From Radicibacter daui (GTDB lineage: Bacteria; Pseudomonadota; Alphaproteobacteria; Radicibacterales; Radicibacteraceae), in NCBI GenBank assembly GCA_030657355.1, contig CP131056.1:1009001-1073000 (forward strand): a DNA stretch of 64,000 nucleotides, in the 5' to 3' direction. Shown in pieces: positions 55,509 to 63,231 of this stretch; within the stretch, counting starts at the first letter, position 1; every line of letters begins with the position of its first letter. The notes beneath the pieces were generated by a model, which saw only the letters and a program-made list of their open reading frames with translations, was not told the DNA's origin and made no database searches. A program made the translations under genes and the position numbers.

Positions 55509-56603
55509 TCAGCGGCCAGCAAGCGCGTAGCGCGCCAGCTCAATGCCCATGGCCTTTTCCACCGGCGGATAGACGCTGGGGTCCAGCACGCTGGCGGAAA
55601 GCGGGATGATGCTCATCGGTACATGCAGCACATGGATGCGCATGCCGACATGCAGCTGGCCGACGCTGAGCGGCTCGCCCTCCGGGCTCAGCGTGGTGAT
55701 CACGTCGGGAAAGGTAGCGATGCGGGCGCCGCCGGCATCATCCACCGCCATATATTCGTTCATCACATGCAGCGTGCTGGCCTTGTCGCCGCGCCCGAGC
55801 GTGACGGTGCCGATATCGAAGGCCTCTTTCGTGTAGACCACGTCCTTGGCCGTAATCTCGCCTTCCACAAGGATGGAGCCGCCCGTCGTCTTGCAGATGG
55901 CATCGATGATGGCGCTGCCGCCTTTCGCTTCTGCCGCGATGATGGCCTCTCCCAGCGCCAGCGCCATGGAGATGCCGCCAAGCGCGGCGTGGCTCTTAAC
56001 ATAGGAAGCGCGCACCGGGTTGCGGCAGGAGGCAATGAAGCCTCCCGACATGTCGGAGGCGGTGCGCAGGATCGGGGAGACCTTGGCGGTGGCGCCACGC
56101 GTCACCAGCTCGATATAGCGCCCTTCCTCCCGGTTGCCGCCCACGGCGGTCTGGATCATCGGCTCGGGCGAGGCGGCAAGGCCGATGGAGCCCATATCTC
56201 CGGTCGGATGGGCGCGGATATCGCCCACCGCATCCACCACCTTGGTGCCGAGAATGGCAGAGGGCAGCCAGCCATTGAGTGTGGAAGATTTGCCGTTCTG
56301 CCCGACCATGAGGCCGGAGAGTTTTTCGCCCAGTTCTTTTTCCAGAAGGCGCACGGCGTTGACGTAATCGACGCCCTGCATCTCCCACTTCGTGGTCCCG
56401 GCGGGGGCGCCGATGGCGGCAGCGGTAGCGACCCAGTCATTGGCATCCAGCTCGTCCACCGAAACAAGCTCCGGCTTGCCGGCGCGCACCGCAGCGGTAC
56501 CCAGCATGCGGCCATGGTCAGCCCAGCCGCCGCCGCCGGCAGCGTAGACAGAACCTCCCTTGACCGCTGCCTCGACGTCCTTCTCCGTCAGGATGCGTCC
56601 CAT
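55509..56603 (-). CDS. DUF917 family protein, probable thiohydantoin desulfurase
   Basis: This 364-aa protein matches DUF917 (S-methyl-thiohydantoin desulfurase family) over its length: AAVKGGSVYAAGGGGWADHG near the start, GDIRAHPTGDMGSIGLAASP in the middle and a beta-rich C-terminus. Between a urocanase-like hydratase and a hydantoinase, the predicted job is removal of sulfur from 3-(5-oxo-2-thioxoimidazolidin-4-yl)propionate to give hydantoin-5-propionate. It starts 44 bp after the M20 gene and is 26 bp before the hydratase gene. Specificity for the thione or S-methyl form cannot be told here. Confidence 0.82.
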   Translation of the reverse strand: MGRILTEKDVEAAVKGGSVYAAGGGGWADHGRMLGTAAVRAGKPELVSVDELDANDWVATAAAIGAPAGTTKWEMQGVDYVNAVRLLEKELGEKLSGLMVGQNGKSSTLNGWLPSAILGTKVVDAVGDIRAHPTGDMGSIGLAASPEPMIQTAVGGNREEGRYIELVTRGATAKVSPILRTASDMSGGFIASCRNPVRASYVKSHAALGGISMALALGEAIIAAEAKGGSAIIDAICKTTGGSILVEGEITAKDVVYTKEAFDIGTVTLGRGDKASTLHVMNEYMAVDDAGGARIATFPDVITTLSPEGEPLSVGQLHVGMRIHVLHVPMSIIPLSASVLDPSVYPPVEKAMGIELARYALAGR

Positions 56604-56647
56604 CGTCGTCCCCGTTTTCTCTCATGCGATAAGGGGCCGCCTTGCCG

Positions 56648-57931
56648 TCAGGGCAGGGCGGCGTCGATACGTTTGACTGTTTCCAGCAGCACGGCGGCGC
56701 CCATCGCCACCTCGTGCGGCTCGGTCCATTCCTCCGCGCAGTGGCTGCGCCCGCCAAGGCAGGGGATGAAGATCATCGCTGCCGGTGCCACGCGGGCGAA
56801 CCACGCCATGTCATGCCCGGCGCCCGACGCCATGCGGCGGTGGCCGGCACCCAGCAGGTCGCAGGCGCCTTCCAGCTGCTTCATCAGTGCTTCGGTGCTG
56901 GGGGTCGGCGGGTTGTCGGAAACCCGGCGCGGCGGCGCGATGGTCACGCCGTGGCGTCCGGCGGTTTCTTCCACCAGTTCGGCCAGGCGCACCGCAAAGG
57001 CTTCCATATCGGGGCGCAGTTCGGCGCGGGTGTCGATCAGCAGACGGGCCCGGCTCGGCACCACATTGGCGGCATTGGGCTCGATATCGAACTCGCCCAC
57101 CGTGGCGGCGAAATGCCCCGGCCCCTTTGCGCGCTCCACCGCATCGGCGCGGATGGCCAGCACCAGTTCGCTGGCGGCAACCAGTGCATCGAGGCGATTG
57201 GTCATCAAGGTGGTGCCGGCATGGTCCGGCCGGCCCTCGACGATGATCTCGAAGCGGGTGATGCCGGAGATGGCGGTAACGACGCCGATATCGAGCTTGC
57301 TGCTTTCCAGCACCGTGCCCTGCTCGATATGGAGTTCCAGATAGGCGGCAATGTCGCTGCGCTTGGCTTCGGCCAGCCGGTCGGGATGGCCGCCCATACG
57401 GCGGATGCCGTCGACCAGCTTCTCGCCCTCGGAATTCTCGCGGGCCAGCATCACCTCATCCAGCGTGCCGGAGATGCCGCGGCTGCCGACGCAGGAAAGG
57501 CCATAGGGGCTCACTTCCTCGGCAAGGCAGTCGATCACCTCAAGGTCATGCTCCAGCGTCACGCCGGCTTCCATCAGGGCGCGGGCCACTTCCAGCCCGG
57601 CCAGCACGCCGGCGGGGCCGTCGAAGCGGCCACCATCCGGCACGGTGTCGGTATGGGAGCCGAGCACGATGGCGCCGGCACCGGGGCGCGAACCCTTGCG
57701 GCGGCCGATCAGGTTGCCGGCGGTATCCAGCCTCACTTCAAGGCCGGCATCCTGCATGTGGGAGACCAGCCAGTCGCGCCCTTCCAGAAAACGCGGGGAA
57801 AAGGCGCGCCGGGTCCATTTCCGGTCCGGCTCGGTAATCTCGGCCAGCGCCATCAGATCGTCCCACAGCCGCTGCTGGTTGACCGGCAGGTTGCTGCGGG
57901 ATTTTTCGGAAGCGGGAACGGGGGTGGTCAT
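56648..57931 (-). CDS. M20 family hydantoinase/carbamoylase amidase, probable N-carbamoyl-L-glutamate hydrolase
   Basis: This 427-aa metal-dependent hydrolase has LGSHTDTVPDGGRFDGPAG with H93 and D104, the E-E pair in CLAEEV, ELHIEQG with the His, and HAGTT in the dimerisation lid. This is the amidase branch with N-carbamoyl amino acid and allantoate hydrolases. The context points to N-carbamoylglutamate to glutamate, CO2 and NH3. The ATG at 57931 overlaps the amidohydrolase stop as TGATG; a TTG at 57934 is in frame. Confidence 0.85.
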   Translation of the reverse strand: MTTPVPASEKSRSNLPVNQQRLWDDLMALAEITEPDRKWTRRAFSPRFLEGRDWLVSHMQDAGLEVRLDTAGNLIGRRKGSRPGAGAIVLGSHTDTVPDGGRFDGPAGVLAGLEVARALMEAGVTLEHDLEVIDCLAEEVSPYGLSCVGSRGISGTLDEVMLARENSEGEKLVDGIRRMGGHPDRLAEAKRSDIAAYLELHIEQGTVLESSKLDIGVVTAISGITRFEIIVEGRPDHAGTTLMTNRLDALVAASELVLAIRADAVERAKGPGHFAATVGEFDIEPNAANVVPSRARLLIDTRAELRPDMEAFAVRLAELVEETAGRHGVTIAPPRRVSDNPPTPSTEALMKQLEGACDLLGAGHRRMASGAGHDMAWFARVAPAAMIFIPCLGGRSHCAEEWTEPHEVAMGAAVLLETVKRIDAALP

Positions 57932-59310
57932 CAAATCTCTCCGGCCAGGATGCGGGTGGCGGGCGGGCGCACGAAGCGCCCGGTGCCCGGTTCGGCCAGC
58001 ACGGATGTGCCATCGAAGGCAAGTTGTCCGCGCAGCCAGGTGGCGCTGACCTTATAGGGCAGCTCCATCCCCTCATAGGGGCTCCAGCCAACCACATTGT
58101 GGCCGCTGGCCGCAGGGTCGTAGCGATAAGGTTCTGGCGTCAGCACGGTAATGTCGGCGTCACGGCCCACGGTAAGGGCGCCCTTGCTGTTATCGATGCG
58201 GAAATGCCGGGCCGGATTTTCCGCCATCAGCCGTGCCGCCCAATGGAGCGGCACGCCGCGCTTCAGCGCTCCGGCCACAAACAGCGGCACCATCACCTCC
58301 AGCCCCGGCACGCCGGAGGAGTTGGTGAGCATGTCGGCCTTCGTCTTGCGGTCTTCCGACCAGCTGACATGGTCGGTGGAAACCAGCGTCACATTGCCGG
58401 CAGCCACATGGCGCCACAGCTTCTCCACCTCGGCGCGCGGGCGGATCGGCGGGTTGATCTTGGCCTTGCCGCCAAGGCGGCTCACATCATTCTCTTCATC
58501 CAGCACCAGATAGTGGATGCAGGCCTCGATGGTCGCCTCATATCCTTGCGCCCGGTAACCGGCCGCGATGTCGTAACCGCGGCCCAGCGAGCAGTGCACC
58601 ACATGGGCCGGGCAGCCGGTCAGCGCCCCGGTCTCATAGATGTCGTGCATGGCGAGCAGTTCGGTGATCGGCGGGCGCGACATGCCATGGGCGCGCCAGT
58701 CGGTAATGCCGGCGGCCTTGACCCGCGCCATGAAGGCATCGACCGCCTCGTGGTTCTCGTTATGCACACCGGCGGCAAGGCCGGTCGGGGCGATGGCGCT
58801 GAAGCAGTCGTAAAGGAGCTGCGGCGGGATGCGGGGGAAGCGCTTTGCATCGGTGCCGAAGGTGGAGAACTTGAAGGCGGCAACACCTGCGGCCACCTGC
58901 TCGGTTATGCGGGCCGGGCCTTCCTCCGGGTTCACGGTGCCATAGAGCGCCACATCCACGCGGGCGGTCGCCTCGGCATGGGCGGCCTTCTGCTTCACCG
59001 CCCCGGCGGAGCAGACGAGGTTGCCCTCGTCATACGGCATGTCGACGATGGTGGTGACGCCGCCGGCGGCTGCCGAGCGGGTGGACCAGATAAAATCTTC
59101 CTGGTTCTTCTGCGAGAGCGAATGCACCTGCGCGTCGATGGCGCCCGGCAGGATCAGGGCCTTGCCCAGCAGGTGGCGCTCGCGCGCAGCCGGCGGCTCT
59201 CCCATGCCCACGGCCGCCACCTTGCCATCCCGTACCGCCACGAAGCCGGCTTCCAGCACCCGGTCAGGCAGCACGACGGTGCCGGCGAGAACGAGGTCGA
59301 AATCGCTCAT
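57931..59310 (-). CDS. Cyclic amidohydrolase (hydantoinase/allantoinase family)
   Basis: This 459-aa TIM-barrel enzyme has the binuclear metal pattern of hydantoinases: K147 (FKFSTFG), H183, H239 (HVVHCS) and D313 (STDHVSW). The first HxH motif is Q61-V-H63 in PGAIDAQVH, so one ligand is Gln; a QVH form is known in some dihydroorotases. The proposed substrate is hydantoin-5-propionate, giving N-carbamoyl-glutamate. The start overlaps the permease stop by 4 bp (ATGA). Confidence 0.85.
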   Translation of the reverse strand: MSDFDLVLAGTVVLPDRVLEAGFVAVRDGKVAAVGMGEPPAARERHLLGKALILPGAIDAQVHSLSQKNQEDFIWSTRSAAAGGVTTIVDMPYDEGNLVCSAGAVKQKAAHAEATARVDVALYGTVNPEEGPARITEQVAAGVAAFKFSTFGTDAKRFPRIPPQLLYDCFSAIAPTGLAAGVHNENHEAVDAFMARVKAAGITDWRAHGMSRPPITELLAMHDIYETGALTGCPAHVVHCSLGRGYDIAAGYRAQGYEATIEACIHYLVLDEENDVSRLGGKAKINPPIRPRAEVEKLWRHVAAGNVTLVSTDHVSWSEDRKTKADMLTNSSGVPGLEVMVPLFVAGALKRGVPLHWAARLMAENPARHFRIDNSKGALTVGRDADITVLTPEPYRYDPAASGHNVVGWSPYEGMELPYKVSATWLRGQLAFDGTSVLAEPGTGRFVRPPATRILAGEI

Positions 59311-60059
59311 ATCTTGTCTCCCGTACGGGCAAGCCCGCTCCGGCGGGCAGCGTTTCGTACGACCGCGCCGAGCGCGTCGTAGATCAGGATAGCCATCAGG
59401 GCGACGACGATGCCGCCCTGGAGGATGAAGGCGTCATTGCTGGAAAGAAGCCCCGCCACGATCACCTCGCCCAGCCCCTTGGCGGCGACGGTTGATCCCA
59501 GCGTGGCGGTGCCGACATTGACGATGGTGGAGATGCGCACACCTTCAAGGATGACCGGCAGGGCGAGTGGTAGCTCGACACCGAACAGGCGCTGGCGCGC
59601 ATTCATGCCCATGCCGCGCGCGGCCTCCACCACCGGGGCCGGTACCTCGCTGAGGCCGGCGAGCGCGTTTTCGAAGATCGGCAGCAGCCCGTAGAGGAAA
59701 AGGGCGATCAGCGTCGGTTTGAGGCCGAAGCCCACGCTCGGCACGGCAAGCGCCAGCACCGCCACCGGCGGCACCGTCTGGCCGATATTGGCAAGGCTGC
59801 GCGAGAAAGGCAGGAACTCGCGGCCCGCCGGCCGGGTCACGAAAATCGCCATGCCGACAGCGACGATTGTCGCCAGCACGGCAGCCAGCAGCACGATGCC
59901 CAGATGCGCCATCGCCAGCTGCCAGAAGGGCGTGCGGTCATAGATGGCCGGCGCGCCGTTCTGCGTCAGTGGCTCGAACAGCGGCTGGAACAGATGCGGG
60001 TCGACCAGAAAGGCCGCCAGTACCAGAACCACCGCAAGGCGCAGGAGAGTAACGGTCAT
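59307..60059 (-). CDS. OpuC/YehW-type ABC transporter permease
   Basis: This protein of about 250 aa has some six transmembrane helices and the OpuC-type permease signature EAARGMGMNARQRLFGVELPLALPVILEGVRIS, seen here in adjacent pieces. An earlier VPPVAVLALAVPSVGFG segment and a GLGEVIVAGL segment are also present. The ATG at 60059 overlaps the ATPase stop (ATGA); the ATG at 60068 is also in frame. It pairs with the second, longer permease. Confidence 0.88.
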   Translation of the reverse strand: MTVTLLRLAVVLVLAAFLVDPHLFQPLFEPLTQNGAPAIYDRTPFWQLAMAHLGIVLLAAVLATIVAVGMAIFVTRPAGREFLPFSRSLANIGQTVPPVAVLALAVPSVGFGLKPTLIALFLYGLLPIFENALAGLSEVPAPVVEAARGMGMNARQRLFGVELPLALPVILEGVRISTIVNVGTATLGSTVAAKGLGEVIVAGLLSSNDAFILQGGIVVALMAILIYDALGAVVRNAARRSGLARTGDKI

Positions 60060-60994
60060 AACGGGCATCCCGCCTCGGCCAGCACGCGGGAAAGCCGCAC
60101 GATGCCAAGGTCAATGCCGTCGGCGCCCACTACCGGCGCGGCATCCCGCCGGGTCCAGATCAGCTGGGAGAGGGCATCGCGCAGGTTGGTGGTGGCCGTA
60201 ATCGGCGTGCCCTCCGCCGTGCCCGGCTCGGCCAGGTCGGCCACATAGGCGAGGGAGAGCAGGCGGAAGGGGCGCTCGCCATTGGCAATCAGCTGCTCGA
60301 CGAAACCGGCAGCCGGGGCGCCTAGTATGGCTTCCGGACGGTCATATTGCAGCAGCTTGCCGCCATCCATCACCGCAATGCGGTCGGCCAGCATGACCGC
60401 CTCTTCCATGTCATGCGTCACCAGCACGATGGTGGTGCCGAAGCGCTCATGGATCGCCAGCAGGTCTTCCTGCGCCTTGGCGCGGATAACGGGGTCGAGC
60501 GCGCCGAAGGGCTCATCCATCAGCAGCACTTCCGGCTCGGCGGCAAGGCCGCGCGCCACGCCCACACGCTGCTGCTGCCCGCCCGAAAGCTCATGCGGAA
60601 ACTTGCCGGCATAAAGCGCCGGGTCGAGCTGGAAGAGGGTGAGGAGTTCGCTGACACGCCTGTCGATGCGGGCCTTGTCCCAGCCGAGGAGGTGCGGCAC
60701 GGCGGCGATGTTGCGGGCAACCGTCCAGTGCGGGAAAAGCCCGTGGCCCTGGATCACGTAACCGATGCGCCGGCGCAGGATGTCCGGCTGCAAGGTCTTT
60801 GTATCCACCCCGTCGATGCGGATGGCGCCGCCCGTTGGCTCGATCAGCCGGTTGATCATCCGCAGCGTGGTGGATTTGCCGGAGCCGGAGGTGCCGACGA
60901 TGACGGTGATGGTGCCGCGCTCGATGGTCATGGACACATCGTCGACAGCCAGCTGGTCGCCAAAACGGCGGGAAAGACGGTCGATCTCGATCAT
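60056..60994 (-). CDS. OpuC/YehX-type ABC transporter ATPase
   Basis: This 312-aa protein has Walker A GTSGSGKST at residues 34-42, Q-loop YVIQGHGLFPHWTV, signature LSGGQQQRVGVARGLA, Walker B VLLMDEPFGALD and the switch His in THDMEEA. The C-terminal residues after 240 form a CBS-like part typical of betaine/osmoprotectant ATPases. The ATG at 60994 overlaps the permease stop by 4 bp. Confidence 0.93.
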   Translation of the reverse strand: MIEIDRLSRRFGDQLAVDDVSMTIERGTITVIVGTSGSGKSTTLRMINRLIEPTGGAIRIDGVDTKTLQPDILRRRIGYVIQGHGLFPHWTVARNIAAVPHLLGWDKARIDRRVSELLTLFQLDPALYAGKFPHELSGGQQQRVGVARGLAAEPEVLLMDEPFGALDPVIRAKAQEDLLAIHERFGTTIVLVTHDMEEAVMLADRIAVMDGGKLLQYDRPEAILGAPAAGFVEQLIANGERPFRLLSLAYVADLAEPGTAEGTPITATTNLRDALSQLIWTRRDAAPVVGADGIDLGIVRLSRVLAEAGCPL

Positions 60995-62163
60995 GACTTC
61001 CGGCCTTTCATAAGCTCGATACCGGCGTCGAAGAGAATGGCGGCGGCAAAGGCCAGCGCCACGGTCGGCAGGGCGCCCAGCAGCACCAGATCGGTTGCCG
61101 TCTGCCCCAGCCCCTGAAAGACGAAGACGCCGAAGCCGCCGCCGCCGATAAGGGCGGCAATCGTCACCATGCCGATATTCTGCACCGTGACGATGCGCAG
61201 GCCGGCGAGGATGACCGGCAGGGCCAGTGGCAGTTCCACCTGCATCAGGCGCTGGGCGCTGGTCATGCCCATGCCGCGCGCTGCCATCACCGCCTCGGGC
61301 GGCACCTGCCGCATGCCGACGGCGGCATTGGCGACGATGGGCAGCAAGGAATAGAGAAAGAGCGCCACCATGGCCGGCGCCGTGCCGATGCCGCGGATGC
61401 CAAGGTCCTTCGCCAGCGCCACATGGGCGGCGAGATAGCCCAGCGGCCCCATCAGCAGGCCGAAGAGGGCGATGCTGGGCACGGTCTGGATGATGTTGAG
61501 CACCGGCAATGTCACCGAGCCTAGCTTCTCGATGCGGGCGCAGGCGATGCCAAGCGGGATGCCGATGACGGCGGCCGCCACCACGCTGGCGCCGGCAAGG
61601 GCCAGATGTTGCCCCGCTTCGCTCCAGAAGCTGCCGGCACGGTTGGCATATTCCTTCATCAGGGAAAGGCCGTCCCAGACGCCGAAATGCAAGAGGGCGC
61701 CGAAGAGGGCGAAGGCGGCAATCAGGGCGCCGACGCGCAGGGCCGGGCCGGGGGAAAGCCGCACCAGCGCATCGCCGGCACCCAGAAGGCCGGCAAAACA
61801 GCCGATCCAGAAACCGGCCCCCGGGGCGATGCGGGCATAGCGGTTGCCTTCCGGCGTCAGGAAACTTGCGCTTTGCCCCATCACCAGCACCAGCACGACC
61901 AGCAGCACCAGTGCCGCCGCCAGCCGCCACCCCGCCCGGCTGCGGGCGGTGAAGACGGCGCAGAAGAGCATCAGTGCCAGGATCAGGGCCGCGACCCCGC
62001 CCATCGGCAGGGCGGAGAGCAGCAGGTGATCGACGCCGGAGGCGATGCGGGTCGGGCGGAAGGTTGCCAGCGGGGTAAGTGACAGCCCGGCGAGCGCCAG
62101 CAGGGCGATGGCACTGCCCAGCCGGTCCATTCCGGGTGCGGTTCTGAAAATCGGCGAGGCCAT
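60991..62163 (-). CDS. OpuC/YehY-type ABC transporter permease with extra N-terminal helices
   Basis: This 390-aa protein has about ten hydrophobic segments. The C-terminal half is the permease core (IIQTVPSIALFGLLMGPLG, then EAVMAARGMGMTSAQRLMQVELPLALPVILAG in two parts, then GGGGFGVFVFQGLG). The first 170 residues add transmembrane helices, as in YehY. It lies 75 bp after the binding-protein gene, a gap that contains a stable hairpin. Confidence 0.9.
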   Translation of the reverse strand: MASPIFRTAPGMDRLGSAIALLALAGLSLTPLATFRPTRIASGVDHLLLSALPMGGVAALILALMLFCAVFTARSRAGWRLAAALVLLVVLVLVMGQSASFLTPEGNRYARIAPGAGFWIGCFAGLLGAGDALVRLSPGPALRVGALIAAFALFGALLHFGVWDGLSLMKEYANRAGSFWSEAGQHLALAGASVVAAAVIGIPLGIACARIEKLGSVTLPVLNIIQTVPSIALFGLLMGPLGYLAAHVALAKDLGIRGIGTAPAMVALFLYSLLPIVANAAVGMRQVPPEAVMAARGMGMTSAQRLMQVELPLALPVILAGLRIVTVQNIGMVTIAALIGGGGFGVFVFQGLGQTATDLVLLGALPTVALAFAAAILFDAGIELMKGRKS

Positions 62164-62185
62164 CGCGTGTTCCCGGGATCAGGGG

Positions 62186-62220
62186 GCCCCGGCGCCGCTT
62201 CTGTCAGGCGGTGCCGGGGC
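62186..62220 (-). other. Intercistronic hairpin after the binding-protein gene
   Basis: GCCCCGGCGCCGC (62186-62198) pairs with GCGGTGCCGGGGC (62208-62220) in a 13-bp stem with one wobble. It lies between the binding-protein stop and the permease start and could stabilise the binding-protein message or reduce read-through, as in maltose-type operons. Confidence 0.6.
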
Positions 62221-62238
62221 TGATGCGGGGCGGGCGGC

Positions 62239-63150
62239 TTACTTGAGGAAGCCGTGCGAGGTCAGATAGTCCTTGGCAACGGCGGCGGCGGGTTCGCCCC
62301 CCACCTGGATGCGGCCGTTCAGCTCCTGCAGGGTTACGAGATCAAAGCTCTCGAACACCGGCGCCAGCATGTCGGCGATCTGCGGGTACTGCTTCAGCAC
62401 CTCTTCGCGGATGATCGGGGTCGGCAGGTAAACCGGCTGCACGCCCTTGTCGTCATCCAGCACGGTAAGGCCCGAGGGGGCGATGCCGCCATCGGTGCCA
62501 TAGACCATGGCGGCGTTGGTGCCTTCATTCTGCTCGGCAGCGGCCTTGATGGTCGCTGCGGTATCGCCGCCGGAGAAGGTCAGCAGCTGATCGGAAGAAA
62601 GCTGGAAGCCATAGGTCTTCTGGAAGGCGGGCAGGGCGCTTGCCGAATTCACGAACTCGGCGGACGCTGCGAGCTTCACCTTGCCGCCGCCGGAAACCCA
62701 CTTGCCGAAATCGCTCATGGTCTTGAGGCCGTCGGCCTTGGCAACCTCGCTGCGTACGGCAATCGCCCAGGTGTTGTTGGCCGGGGCCGGCGTCAGCCAG
62801 ACGATCTTGGCGCCGTCATAATCCAGCTTCTTGGCTTCTTCGTAGCCCTTGACGGCGTTGTTCCACACCGGCTCATCGGCCTTGTTGTAGAAGAAGGCGG
62901 CGTTGCCGGTGTACTCGGGATAGATATCGATTTCGCCAGCGGTGATCGCCTTGCGCACCACGGGGGTGCCGCCCAGCTGGATGCGGTCCTGTGTCTTGAT
63001 GCCGCCCTGCTCGAGCACGAGCTTGATGACATTGCCGAGCAGGCTGCCTTCGGTATCGATCTTGGAGGAAACCACCACATCGGCGGCGGCGGGGCCCGCG
63101 GCGAGCGCGGCGGCGGTGGCAAAAGCCAGGGCCAGTTTACCCAGGGTCAT
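62239..63150 (-). CDS. OpuC/OsmF-type periplasmic betaine-binding protein
   Basis: This 303-aa protein has a Sec signal (MTLGKLALAFATAAALAAGPAAA, cleaved before D) and the glycine-betaine-type binding fold: VVVSSKIDTEGSLLGNVIKL, then AGEIDIYPEYTGNAAFFY, then VYGTDGGIAPSGLTVLDDDKG. The ATG at 63150 follows AGGAGAG. It is paired with two permeases and an ATPase. The ligand is probably a betaine; ergothioneine is proposed because of the adjacent catabolic genes. Confidence 0.88.
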   Translation of the reverse strand: MTLGKLALAFATAAALAAGPAAADVVVSSKIDTEGSLLGNVIKLVLEQGGIKTQDRIQLGGTPVVRKAITAGEIDIYPEYTGNAAFFYNKADEPVWNNAVKGYEEAKKLDYDGAKIVWLTPAPANNTWAIAVRSEVAKADGLKTMSDFGKWVSGGGKVKLAASAEFVNSASALPAFQKTYGFQLSSDQLLTFSGGDTAATIKAAAEQNEGTNAAMVYGTDGGIAPSGLTVLDDDKGVQPVYLPTPIIREEVLKQYPQIADMLAPVFESFDLVTLQELNGRIQVGGEPAAAVAKDYLTSHGFLK

Positions 63151-63231
63151 GATTATCTCTCCTGCTGTTCGTTGGTGGCCTGCGGTTTTTGTCGGGTGCA
63201 AGCCTTATGTGTTGATTGGATTTGCAGATTT

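Noticed and set aside
55623-59382. Several long plus-strand open frames (450-570 residues) opposite the DUF917, M20 and amidohydrolase genes
   Set aside because: Shadows of conserved minus-strand enzymes; no start signals or domains of their own.
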